Assembly (NCBI GenBank): GCA_963668365.1
Contig: OY764266.1
Span: 2,170,001-2,234,000 of the forward strand
Reading direction: 5' to 3'
DNA from: VXNE01 sp963668365
Lineage (GTDB): Bacteria > Pseudomonadota > Gammaproteobacteria > Pseudomonadales > Azotimanducaceae
DNA length: 64,000 nt
The position numbers and the translations under genes were made by a program. The notes under the pieces are model-generated. The model saw only the letters and a program-made list of their open reading frames with translations, ran no database searches and was not told the origin of the DNA. Each line of letters starts with the position of its first letter. The stretch's first letter is position 1. Shown here in pieces: positions 16,784-25,903 of the stretch.

Positions 16784-17120
16784 CGTGTGCCTCCCGAACG
16801 CACGCGACGGACGATTGTCCGCGACGTTCGAAACGCCGAAATGTGACACAACCCCCAGAGAGAGTTGATCATGGAGCAACGATCCGTCATCCTCGCGTTG
16901 CCCGAAAACGCCTTTGCGCCGAGGGCGTCCCTATCGCGAAATGCGAGATTTTTCAACCCCAAATTTGCCCTGCTGATCCTGTGGAACTGAAGCAAAAAAG
17001 GTTTGCATACTCCTGTTCGAGGCGTTACGATTCCCGCGTCCTTCTTCAGAGTCACTCCGCGAATGCGGGGAAAGGCGGTGGAGGGGTTGGCGAATAATCA
17101 TCATTTTGGAGAATGAGACG
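16784..17120. other. Upstream region of the secreted-protein gene
   Basis: 337 bases without a gene. The 3' part is more AT-rich than its surroundings (about 16930-17010) and probably carries the promoter of the gene at 17121. GGAG at 17108-17111 is its likely ribosome binding site. Confidence 0.4.
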
Positions 17121-18758
17121 ATGACCAAACTGAGGAATGCGGTCTTGGGTTTTGCAGCTGTAATGCTGGCAACCGGGGCGGCGGCCCAAGCAGGCTTTAA
17201 GCAGGACAATGAAGCGGTCACGGTGGCCGAAGAACTGTTCGGCCCTGGCACCGCTGTCGAGCTTGATTTCGAGGACTATGACGAGGACACGGGTTTCACA
17301 CCGAAAGCCAAGTTGATCTTCACCGGTGCTACGTCGATAGGTGCAAATACGGAATTCACCGTGACGTACACGCTTCATCGCGCGGTTCTGGACCAGGCCG
17401 TGGGCAGCCAGCACTTCAAATGGGGTACTTGGGGTCCGAAGGCAGCGCAAGGCGGCGATGACTGCGATACCGGCACCACCGACGACAACGGGAGCGATGC
17501 GGATTTGCAGTTCTGCGCGGTTGACACCGAGGTCAATATTGAGCGCTCAGGTGGCCGCAGGGATGACAATTCGGTGTCGTTCGAAGTAACGATTCCTACT
17601 GCAATTACAGGTATCGCGGATCCAACGCTTAACGATCAGGACGACACCGACCCCACGAATGACGTATACGAGGGTACGACCCGCAAGATCGTGTTCTTCG
17701 TTCCGGACGTGGAAGCATCCGGGCTGTCGTCACCGACCATGACGAACCTCGTCGGCAATGCCGTGATGGTCGACATAGATATCGAGCAGTCGAAGAGGAA
17801 CACCGGCGACACGGGGATTGACGAATCGATCATGGGTGGGAACACCTGCGGAACGATGACCTCGATGGTTGCGACCGCGCAGGTTGCATGCCCTGTGGTA
17901 ATGACTCACAAGGTAATCACCGACATCACCAACACGGGTGCGAATGGCATGATCGACCTGGACGACCGGACCTCTCTGGCACCGGTCGCGAAAACGCCCA
18001 CGGAACGGGTCGCGCTGAGCACCATAAAGGTGGACGCGGACTTCGGCAGCGGTGGTGTCAGGAATGACGACGGCGACGTGCTCACCGAAGAAGATGGCTT
18101 TGTCGATTCGTTGGCTGGCACCTTGGCGATCACCGTGGCTTCGGAGCACTTCAACGATGGCGATGTGGTTTACATCGATGCGAACGCCGACAAGACGGCG
18201 GACGCTTCCGAGATGTTTTCCATTTCCGGTAACACGGCGTCGGATTCCGTCGACTTGAGCGGATCGGCATATACCGTGTACTACGTGCCGGGTGGCGAGA
18301 CGAACCTGATGCACCGGACCAAGTTCGCCATCAATGCGAGTACGGAATTCTCGGAGTCGGGCAACAAGAATGTATCCGCCAAGGCCGCGTCGGCGGAGTT
18401 GAGGTTGTCAGGGATTCCCGGTGACGGGGCAAAGGCCTACGCGATCGCACCGACCACTTCGAGCGACGTGGCAAACGTGCGCGTAACTTGCGAGTCGGCG
18501 ATTGAGGCTGGTTGCCGCGTGTTTTTCGAGTGCAGGGACCAGGCCGGGATGAGAACATTTGGCGAAGCCGGTTCGACCATTGGTCCGAACCAGACGATGC
18601 GCTGGAACCAGATGGAGATTCAGGACGCGTTGGGTCTTGACGGCTCTTGGGATGGTCGCCTGTCCTGCCAAGTGCTGTCAGACAGAGGAATATCCGTCCA
18701 GGTGCTTACCCGCGCCGAGGGCGTGCTGGTCAACAACACCTCGGTCAACGAAGGGTAA
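17121..18758 (+). CDS. Secreted acidic protein of unknown function
   Basis: Not recognised. The 545-residue product has a clear Sec signal peptide (MTKLRNAVLGFAAVMLATGAAAQA, cut after AAAQA or just before it). The mature chain is acidic, rich in Asp, Thr, Ser and Gly, and predicted mostly beta; lysines and arginines are sparse. Asp-rich loops (DQDDTDPTNDVYEG, YIDANADKTADAS) could bind calcium. The C-terminal 120 residues carry four or five cysteines (TCESAIEAGCRVFFECRDQ) that may form disulfides. A strong terminator follows, so it is probably a monocistronic, well-expressed gene. It lies directly before gspC and gspD, so it may be a T2SS substrate or surface-layer protein; that is inference. 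Confidence 0.7.
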   Translation: MTKLRNAVLGFAAVMLATGAAAQAGFKQDNEAVTVAEELFGPGTAVELDFEDYDEDTGFTPKAKLIFTGATSIGANTEFTVTYTLHRAVLDQAVGSQHFKWGTWGPKAAQGGDDCDTGTTDDNGSDADLQFCAVDTEVNIERSGGRRDDNSVSFEVTIPTAITGIADPTLNDQDDTDPTNDVYEGTTRKIVFFVPDVEASGLSSPTMTNLVGNAVMVDIDIEQSKRNTGDTGIDESIMGGNTCGTMTSMVATAQVACPVVMTHKVITDITNTGANGMIDLDDRTSLAPVAKTPTERVALSTIKVDADFGSGGVRNDDGDVLTEEDGFVDSLAGTLAITVASEHFNDGDVVYIDANADKTADASEMFSISGNTASDSVDLSGSAYTVYYVPGGETNLMHRTKFAINASTEFSESGNKNVSAKAASAELRLSGIPGDGAKAYAIAPTTSSDVANVRVTCESAIEAGCRVFFECRDQAGMRTFGEAGSTIGPNQTMRWNQMEIQDALGLDGSWDGRLSCQVLSDRGISVQVLTRAEGVLVNNTSVNEG

Positions 18759-18793
18759 TCGGTCTTACCCGCATTCCTTTACCCTCCAAATCA

Positions 18794-18838
18794 ACCCGGT
18801 GCCGTCGGAGGACGGCACCGGGTCTTTTCCTTTTTTTG
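18794..18838 (+). terminator. Rho-independent terminator
   Basis: A perfect 13-base stem, ACCCGGTGCCGTC (18794-18806) with GACGGCACCGGGT (18811-18823), closes a 4-base loop and is followed by CTTTTCCTTTTTTT. It lies 35 bases after the secreted-protein stop. Confidence 0.92.
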
Positions 18839-19059
18839 CTTCCCGGCCGATCACATGTGTGTCGCTTGCGCCTGAGAGTACTTTCTGTCGATCTGATGCC
18901 ATGGGGCCTTCCGATCGCTTTTGTGATCAAGACGGCGGTCGGACGGATTCCCTGATCGGTACATGACCGCTGCCCGCACATGCGGAATTCACCGCATTGC
19001 CGATTAAGAACCAAGCGGTGCAAAGGAAAACACATGTCGGCCAGGATATCGTGACCCAG

Positions 19060-19611
19060 ATGAATATCCAGATGCTCCGAACTGCTCGTGGCACCGTGAT
19101 GGCCGCTTCAGCGGCCGTCTTGGCGACGGTTCTGGTCGCCATCATGGTCATTCCTCCGGACGTATCAGGTGGCGATGTGGCGACGGTCAACCCAGGTGGG
19201 GTTTCAAGGGATGTTCCCGCCTTGGCGCCGGAAGATCTGAGCAGTTTCACCGGCAGCGTTCGTTGGGGTGTCTCCCTCGAGGAGATCTTGGAGACGATTG
19301 CCGAGGATGACCTTGCCGGGCGCAGACTGAACCCTGCCCTGAGGCGCATGGGCTTTCTGGGGCTGATCGAAACTGGGAACGTTATCGCCGTGCTTCTCGC
19401 TTCCCCGAGCTCCGGCGGCGGCAGTATTGTGCAGTTGGCGCCGGGAGACACGCTGCCGGATGGGCGCGTCCTGTCCTCCGTGACCGACAATAGCATCACC
19501 TTGATCCGCAGCCCCGATGCTGCTGAAACGGCGGCCAATGCAGTTGATCGGGAAGTACTACTGCTCTTTCCACGGAACGTTCCGGGTGGGGCGACCGAAA
19601 CAGCTCAATAG
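19060..19611 (+). CDS. gspC: GspC-like type II secretion protein
   Basis: GspC bridges the inner-membrane platform and the outer-membrane secretin. The protein has one N-terminal membrane segment (VMAASAAVLATVLVAIMVI) and a periplasmic domain in which LIETGNVIAVLLASP and QLAPGDTLPDGRVLSSV match the homology region of GspC. No PDZ domain follows, so it is the short form (183 residues). An upstream in-frame start at 18997 is possible; ATG at 19060 is chosen because it directly precedes the membrane segment. It is followed by gspD with a gap of about 140 bases. The pair lies 11 kb from the gspF-M run, which is unusual. Confidence 0.72.
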   Translation: MNIQMLRTARGTVMAASAAVLATVLVAIMVIPPDVSGGDVATVNPGGVSRDVPALAPEDLSSFTGSVRWGVSLEEILETIAEDDLAGRRLNPALRRMGFLGLIETGNVIAVLLASPSSGGGSIVQLAPGDTLPDGRVLSSVTDNSITLIRSPDAAETAANAVDREVLLLFPRNVPGGATETAQ

Positions 19612-19754
19612 TTGCCTGCCGATGCGGTGAAGGCTGTGGAGTGGGCGCCCACGGTCCAACGTCAGATACGGGTCGAAAACCGCAGCGGATAAACATATAT
19701 TGCGCTTCGAAACGACTTGAAGCAGTGGATAGAGCAACGAGAATTGATCACGCA

Positions 19755-21914
19755 ATGGATCTCAATACGCTGCGGCCCGACGTTATGACGTTATATTGGC
19801 GCCAGTGCAATCCCTTGGGTGCGGGTGACGTGAAGCGGTCGGGCATGGTAACGGCGGCTTCTGGCACGGCTCTCGTCTTCGCTCTGGCCCTGGTGGTAGT
19901 CACCCTGGCGACCTCCTGCAGCACGCTTACGGTGGATCCCTTTCCCGAACCCATACGCCCGCCGAGGGAGAGCGGGGAAGCCTTGCCACCGACGAATGGC
20001 GCAACAACGGCTGCCGAGGAACAAAGTCAGGGTCTCATCGTATCGAACACTCCGGGTGTCGTCATCCAGCGGGCCATCGCTGATGGAATCATCGATCAAC
20101 TTGGCCGAGACCTCACCGGAGAGCCAATCAAGGTGGGCTTCCACGAGATGCCGTTGGTGGCGTTCATCGATATGGTTTTCGGCGAACTGTTGCACATGTC
20201 ATTCGTCGTCTCTCCCGGTCTGCAGGAAAAGAAAGACCTTGTGACCCTGCGCCTGACTGAACCGCTTCCACCCGATGAACTCTTTCTCTGGGCGAGACGT
20301 ACCCTGCGTACCTACGGCGTCGACATCCGGGAGGAAAGCGGCACGCTCACGTTCCTACAGAGCGACGAGATCGCCTCCCCCGACATCCCTCTCCTGATCA
20401 GCGGCAGGGCTCTCCCGGAAGTGCCTGTCACCCACCGCACGATTTTCCAGTTGGTGCCCCTGCATGTGGCAAGCCTCGACTACGTCCAAGCCTGGCTCGA
20501 CGAGGCCTTCAGTGGGCAGGACCTGGAGATCCACGAGGAACCCGACCGCAACGTGCTCCTCCTTCAAGGTGGCGCCGATGTCGTTGCCCGCGCCGTCGAC
20601 ATGCTGGAAGTCCTGGACCAGCCCCTGCTCCAGGGCAAGCACGGGGTCATCCTGCAGCCGGTCTTTCTCGAAGCGAACGATCTTGTCAACGAGTTGCGTA
20701 CGGTGCTCGACGCTGAAGGATATGCAGCCAGCGTCGGCGGGCCCGGGGGTACGATCACGCTTCTGCCCCTCAGAGCCTCCAACAGGATCGTTATATTCGT
20801 GACCGATCCCCCTGCGCTGGATCATGTCCAGGAGTGGGCGCGAATCCTTGACTCGGAACATCGCGACACCGTGGAGGAAGCGCTCTTTACCTACGAAGTT
20901 AGGAACACCCAGGCCGAGCAACTAACTCAGACACTGAACACGGTCCTTGGCCCGGCGTTCGGTGCCGCAACGGGTGTATCCGGCAGCGCACCAGCGGCAC
21001 AGCCGGCGCAATCCGGCGTGGTCACATTCGGCAGGATCGTGGTCGACAAGAACCGCAACATGATCCTGTTCCGGGGCTCCGGCAAGGAGTGGGCCGACAT
21101 CCTGCAGGTTGTCGACAAGCTTGACAAACCCGTGCCTTCGGTGCTGATCGAAGTCCTGATCGCCGAGATCACCCTGACCGACCGAGATCAGTCGGGCCTT
21201 GACTTCGCATTGAGGGGAGCGGTGCGTGGCCGCGGCCTGCGCGGCGGCACCCTCGGTACGATCGGCGTCGGTGCCGGTGGCCTCTCGATGACGCTCGACA
21301 GTTCGGGTGCGACACGGGCAATGCTGAACCTGTTCTACCAAGACGACCGCGTGGTGATCCGATCGAGCCCCAAGCTCTTCGTCAAGAGCGGCGGCACCGC
21401 GACCCTCGAAGTGGGCAACGAGATCCCGGTCATCACGCAGATTTCCGACGGAACGCTGCAGGTTGACGGCTCCACCAACGTTCTGCAGGATGTCAGCTAT
21501 CGGAAGACCGGAGTTTCCATGGAGATTACCCCCATCGTCCAGGCCAATGGACTTGTGGATCTAGAGATCTCCCAGGAACTTTCCGAAGCGCAGCCCAATG
21601 CCGCCACCAGCCTCGATGGCTCTCCGACGATTCTGAACCGCCACATCAGCACCACCCTGACGTTGAAGGACGGCGGCTCCCTCGTCATGGGTGGTTTGAT
21701 CGCCAACAACCGCAGTGCGGGACAGACCGGGATACCCGGCTTGGGCCGGATCCCGGGGGTTGGTAGGCTGTTCCGCAACGATACACTGCAGGAAGATCGC
21801 ACCGAGCTCCTGATCATGGTCATCCCCTATGTCGTGACCACCCACGCCGAGGGTTCGACGCTGACCGAAGAACTCAAAAAACAGCTCGAGTTGCACGACA
21901 AGTACCTGCGTTGA
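19755..21914 (+). CDS. gspD: Type II secretion outer-membrane secretin GspD
   Basis: GspD forms the outer-membrane gate of the T2SS. A lipobox-like LATSC (Cys about residue 55) suggests a lipoprotein. The N-domains follow (IKVGFHEMPLVAFIDMVFGE for N0; several KH-like N1-N3 modules with DPPALDHVQEWARILD and VVDKLDKPVPSVLIEVLI). The secretin core holds VRSSPKLFV-type VIRSSPKLFVKSGGTATLEVG, then GGSLVMGGLI and GRIPGVGRLFRND, and TELLIMVIPYVV near the end. The length of 719 residues is usual. The start is uncertain: ATG at 19845 immediately precedes the signal segment and is equally plausible. No pilotin gene is seen nearby. Confidence 0.92.
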   Translation: MDLNTLRPDVMTLYWRQCNPLGAGDVKRSGMVTAASGTALVFALALVVVTLATSCSTLTVDPFPEPIRPPRESGEALPPTNGATTAAEEQSQGLIVSNTPGVVIQRAIADGIIDQLGRDLTGEPIKVGFHEMPLVAFIDMVFGELLHMSFVVSPGLQEKKDLVTLRLTEPLPPDELFLWARRTLRTYGVDIREESGTLTFLQSDEIASPDIPLLISGRALPEVPVTHRTIFQLVPLHVASLDYVQAWLDEAFSGQDLEIHEEPDRNVLLLQGGADVVARAVDMLEVLDQPLLQGKHGVILQPVFLEANDLVNELRTVLDAEGYAASVGGPGGTITLLPLRASNRIVIFVTDPPALDHVQEWARILDSEHRDTVEEALFTYEVRNTQAEQLTQTLNTVLGPAFGAATGVSGSAPAAQPAQSGVVTFGRIVVDKNRNMILFRGSGKEWADILQVVDKLDKPVPSVLIEVLIAEITLTDRDQSGLDFALRGAVRGRGLRGGTLGTIGVGAGGLSMTLDSSGATRAMLNLFYQDDRVVIRSSPKLFVKSGGTATLEVGNEIPVITQISDGTLQVDGSTNVLQDVSYRKTGVSMEITPIVQANGLVDLEISQELSEAQPNAATSLDGSPTILNRHISTTLTLKDGGSLVMGGLIANNRSAGQTGIPGLGRIPGVGRLFRNDTLQEDRTELLIMVIPYVVTTHAEGSTLTEELKKQLELHDKYLR

Positions 21915-22072
21915 AATTGGCTACGGTGCCGATCCGGAGAGGACTCAGCGCATCGCGGACGCATCCATGGCGTGGCTGAGCTACGCGGGCGGGCAACCGG
22001 TGCCCCGGGAGTTAGCCGACAGTTTCTGGTGTGGTTGCGCGAGTTCGCTTCCTGACCGCGGACTCCGCGCCA

Positions 22073-22937
22073 TCATGAATGGTGGCCATTGACCACCCGG
22101 CGGGCGCTTCCGTTGTGCAGCGGCGAGATGCCGAAATGGCCAGACAGCGGCGAATGTCCGACGATATCCGCCACGCCTCGCAGCTTCAGATGCAGCCTTG
22201 ACCGGGGCCACGGCACCGCCACCAGGGTGCAGGCCAGTATCAAGAGGTCGATATACAGGCTCCTGTGCGCGAAGTACTAGGTCTCAAGCACCAGGGCTCG
22301 AGTTGCCCTTTCAGCGGAATGATGACATCGTCGTAGTATTCCTTCGGGTCTCCCGGGGCCTGGGCGAGGATTCGGTCTTCATTGCGGAACACCAGCGATC
22401 CGACGCCGGTTACGCCGGGCCGCATGCTCTTCACGATCTCCTGTACCCGGGGCGAGTAGCAATGGAACGCGCGCGGCGTGAGCGGACGGGGACCGACCAG
22501 GCTCATCTCGCCCACGAAGGTGTTCCATAGCTGCGGCAGCTCATCGATCTTCAGCGCGCTCAACCACCGTCCCACCGGCAGAACCCGCGGATCGTCGCCA
22601 TAGGTGATATCTCCGGCCACCGCGCTTCCGTTCGCCATCGTCGTGAACTTGAGCAGCGTGAATTCCGCGCCCGAGCGTCCGACGCGCCCTTGCCTGAACA
22701 AGACGTCTACTTTTGCTGCGAGGGCTTCCCCCTCGCGCTGCTGTCTTCTGCGAGGGACACCCTCACGCTCCCGGGCTGAGGGCTCCCGGCACAACGCAGT
22801 AGAACCGAGACGATCAGGTACAGCGGCGGCAGGACGATCATCAGGATGCCGCTGAGAAGAACGTCAAGCACCCGCTTGGAGCCCGAATAGAACCGGGTAA
22901 CCGAACTGTGGCCGTTAGTCGATGCGACTGGATTCAT
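22073..22937 (-). pseudogene. Bacterial sugar transferase (polyprenyl glycosylphosphotransferase) gene, disrupted
   Basis: Such enzymes load the first sugar-phosphate onto undecaprenyl phosphate for polysaccharide synthesis. The first part, from ATG 22937, gives RVLDVLLSGILMIVLPPLYL, the usual membrane anchor. It then runs into a REP-like repeat (22711-22787) and stops at 22707. The catalytic part continues in another frame: LFRQGRVGRSGAEFTLLKF, LSALKIDELPQLWNTFVGEM and LVGPRPLTPRAFHCYSP. A further frame change near 22285 is needed to reach the expected tail YFAHRSLYIDLLILACTL. With at least two lesions it is unlikely to yield an active enzyme. No other polysaccharide genes adjoin it. Confidence 0.85.
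22711..22787 (-). repeat. REP-like dispersed repeat, copy 1 (within sugar transferase)
   Basis: On the minus strand it begins GGGAGCCCTCAGCC and carries hairpin halves GTGAGGG/CCCTCGCA, then a second GCGAGGGGG/CCCTCGC hairpin. It matches copies at 33037-33084 and 41076-41123. It sits exactly where the sugar transferase frame is broken. Confidence 0.8.
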
Positions 22938-23014
22938 GGGCAATACGATTCGATGGACGCCATACTTGGAAACGTGCGCCTTTTGTACGCCTCTGGATGA
23001 GTGCAGCAATTCTA

Positions 23015-23320
23015 TCAGCCCATGACCTCAAACTCGCCCATTCTGTCGCCCATTCGAAGAGATGCGATCAGGACACCAACAGTATCCAGAGGACGCATCG
23101 GTGAGTACGGGTGGAGCCGCCCTGGAACTGCGGCCTGACGGGCGGTGACGATCACCGGCATGTGCTCCCGCCAGCGCGGGACTGGCAGGTTCGCACAGAT
23201 CGCAAGGATGCGAACCGCGCCGAATCTCCGTTCTTCCGAAAAGCCTGGGAAGTGGGCATTTGAGTCATCCAACCCAGTAAGGATAGCCATTGCTGGGATC
23301 CCTAAGTCGTCGACAATCCT
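23015..23320 (-). pseudogene. Duplicated C-terminal fragment of the GT22 mannosyltransferase gene
   Basis: The minus-strand translation contains DSNAHFPGFSEERRFGAVRI, NLPVPRWREHMPVIV and PMRPLDTVG. These closely match the last 65 residues of the adjacent GT22 protein (DSNARFSGFSEERRFAEVRI, DLPVPRWQQHVPVMV, PMRPLDAG). Only this tail is present and there is no associated start. It is best read as the remains of a tandem duplicate lying immediately downstream of the intact gene. Confidence 0.75.
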
Positions 23321-23534
23321 GTGAAAGGCGTGTTCGTTACGGCCAAAGCCGACCACGCATGTGGCAGAAAAACCGCCCCGTTGACGGTGGACGGCGGTAG
23401 GTTCGGGAGCGACATGGCCGACTTCAGATCTGTACTTCGCGTCGCCCTGACAGGTGCGGCAATCCCTGGTGGTGGTTACGGGACGCCGTCTTGACGCGGC
23501 CGGTGCTCGGCGCTCGGGGCGCGACGGACGCCGG

Positions 23535-25223
23535 CTATTCGAACCGAATCCCGGCATCCAATGGACGCATCGGCGCGTTCGGGTCGAGGCGCCTTAGAAC
23601 AACGCCCTGACGGGCGCTGACCATCACCGGCACATGCTGCTGCCAGCGCGGAACTGGTAGGTCCGCACGGCGCGCAAGGATGCGAACCTCGGCGAATCTC
23701 CGTTCTTCCGAAAAGCCGGAGAAGCGAGCGTTGGAATCCCCAGTGACGATATGCGTCACCATGGCGCTCGGCCGCATGCGGACGAACCGGTGCCCCGTGC
23801 TGGCGTCATACAGGGGGATGTTGTGGTGCAGGTGGTAGTAGCCAGGCGTGCCGTAATAGTGGCGGTCGGTCTGCCACACCGCACCGATGCCGGGCGCGCT
23901 GGCCAGATGGCGGTACGCGGCGAAGATCGGGTCCTGACCCTCGCGCGTACCGAGAAAGGTAACGTGGCCCGTCTCCCTCGACCATGCCCGGTAGACGCTT
24001 TCTTGCCCCGGCAGCAGATTCAGGATTCCAGCCATCGATACACACGCGAACGCGGCGCCCGCCCCGAACGCCGCGGCGCGGGCTCGGATGCCGCTGCGGT
24101 GGAGTCGAACGGTGAGATCTGCCCCGATCATGAGCAGCAGCGGCAGGGCGGCGAATACGAAACGATACTCTTTGTGCGCCTGCACGGAGTGGATGCCGAC
24201 AATCAGCGCGACCAGGGCTAGCAGCAGAGCGTACCGGCGCGGCGCGAACGCGGCCGCGACCACGCACAGGACGCTCAGTCCCCCGTGAGCCGTGATCAGC
24301 CAGGTGAGGTATTGCCAGGCTGGGCTCTCGCCGACGCGGAGCTTGTCTATAGCGAGGTTGAAACGGATGTTCGTCACGTAGGAGTGGAAGAGACCGGCGT
24401 CCCACGCGGCGGCGTCGAATGCACCCACCGCGAGAACCAGTGCCCCCCAGGTCAGCAGCAGGGTGGGCCTGTGCCTCGCGCGCAGAAGAATGATGGCGAA
24501 CAGCACGACGGCCACCGGCGCGTACTGTAGCCGGATGGCGGCGGCGAGCACGGTCAGCAGGGCCGCACAAAGACCGGCGACGAGTTCGACGCGGCCGGGG
24601 CGCACGGCGATCCAAAGCGCCAGCAACAGCGGGCCGACGGCGACGAACTCCGTCATCGGCTTATGCGCGAACCCGCATAGTTCGTACCAAAACGCGCCGG
24701 CGAGGAGGGCCACGCGCGCTGCGGTCTCCCCGAAGTGGTTGCGCGTGGCGAGGTACATGCCCGCCGGGATCGTCAGCGAAACTGCGCAGAACACGAGCTC
24801 GACGCCGCCAACGTACCAGCGCGGCTCGCCGAGACCGACGAGGTCGAACAGCTTGAGCACGCCCGCCACCAGTCCCGGCACGAACCAGTTGCGGGCGCCG
24901 TAGAAGTACTCCCAGTACGTCACGCCGTTCCCGAAGACCAAGCGATGCGCCGGCTCGAGATACTGGAAAACCTCGTCCGGGTGAAGGGTAAAGTTACCGG
25001 AGAGGGCGACTGCCGCCCGCGCCACGAACGTAAGGACAAGCACGAGCGGGAGGTGTTTCCAGATTTCGCCGGTGTCCACCTGGGGGTGCAGGAGGGTTTC
25101 GAGGGTGCGTGCCCCAAGGGTCGGCCACGGCGTCGCTGTTGGGCGTTTACGGTTTCCCGGCACCCGGCTCCCGGGGCGTACGATCCCCTTGCGCCCAGGG
25201 CGCCTGGCTTTGCTTGACCTCAT
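23535..25223 (-). CDS. GT22-family (Alg9/PIG-B-like) mannosyltransferase
   Basis: A 562-residue multi-pass protein of glycosyltransferase family 22. These enzymes use lipid-linked mannose donors. The lumenal motif NFTLHPDEVFQYLEPAHRL, with the catalytic acidic pair in HPDE, and YWEYFYGARNWFVPGLVAG are diagnostic. About ten membrane helices follow, and HSVQAHKEYRFVFAALPLLL is the conserved HKE-RF segment near the C-terminal membrane part. ATG at 25223 is chosen; the upstream start at 25301 adds a stretch unlike the family. A decayed copy of its C-terminus lies just downstream. Confidence 0.88.
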   Translation of the reverse strand: MRSSKARRPGRKGIVRPGSRVPGNRKRPTATPWPTLGARTLETLLHPQVDTGEIWKHLPLVLVLTFVARAAVALSGNFTLHPDEVFQYLEPAHRLVFGNGVTYWEYFYGARNWFVPGLVAGVLKLFDLVGLGEPRWYVGGVELVFCAVSLTIPAGMYLATRNHFGETAARVALLAGAFWYELCGFAHKPMTEFVAVGPLLLALWIAVRPGRVELVAGLCAALLTVLAAAIRLQYAPVAVVLFAIILLRARHRPTLLLTWGALVLAVGAFDAAAWDAGLFHSYVTNIRFNLAIDKLRVGESPAWQYLTWLITAHGGLSVLCVVAAAFAPRRYALLLALVALIVGIHSVQAHKEYRFVFAALPLLLMIGADLTVRLHRSGIRARAAAFGAGAAFACVSMAGILNLLPGQESVYRAWSRETGHVTFLGTREGQDPIFAAYRHLASAPGIGAVWQTDRHYYGTPGYYHLHHNIPLYDASTGHRFVRMRPSAMVTHIVTGDSNARFSGFSEERRFAEVRILARRADLPVPRWQQHVPVMVSARQGVVLRRLDPNAPMRPLDAGIRFE

Positions 25224-25903
25224 TGGGTTTTGCGCCGCGCATTCAGTGCTGACCCGGGCCACGACAGCCGGTAATGGTCGATGATGACAGCGCTCCCGCA
25301 CCGGGACTTTGGGGTGATGGTTTTCGTGCGTTCCTCGCGGGCGATGAATAACGATGCTCTGTGTGGGTCAATGGCGCAGGGAGACCGCTTGCAGCGCGGA
25401 ATCAACCTATATCGGGTCGTCGCGCCAATTCAAGCTCTTTACCAATAGGTCCCTTGTGGTCCTGTCCATCCCCCGACCGTTGTTTGGTGCAGATTCTGAA
25501 TTGGCTGCGATCCTGCCTTTCCATTCGGAGTCAGGAAGGATCGAGTAACCGCGGTCCTTCCTTCCCGACTCAATATTCACCCCTTCCCTTCGGCTTCGAA
25601 AGGAAGGGGCATTCTTTTATCTGCGTTTCACACAACCGAAGTTCCGCAACCCCCTGACGCTATTTGACCTTTCCTCTATCGCGACAGGGCAAACCTTACC
25701 GCCGATCCCCGGCAGCAAGATGTTCGTCAAACGCTGCCGCAGAGCGCTATCCACGGCTGGCGTTTCCTTTCCGAACTCTCTGATCTTCGCCGCCACGAAA
25801 GGGCGAATATCCCGCGCGCTTTGCGGCAAATGTCCACTGTTGACGCCCGTTGGTCGCGGGGGATAATGCCCAGACTGACAGTGTCCAACTGGCCCACCGC
25901 AGG
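25224..25903. other. Gene-free region with two hairpins
   Basis: No convincing protein gene is seen in these 680 bases. Two hairpins lie close together on the plus strand: AGGAAGGATC (25533-25542) pairs with GGTCCTTCCT (25553-25562) with one mismatch, and CCCCTTCC (25580-25587) with GGAAGGGG (25602-25609), followed by ATTCTTTTA. The second looks like a weak intrinsic terminator. They may end a transcript from about 25360, possibly a small RNA, but no known RNA family is recognised. Confidence 0.45.

Noticed and set aside
25352..25548. A 64-codon plus-strand frame
   Set aside because: No ribosome site and no protein-like pattern; it lies in a region more likely to be regulatory or RNA.
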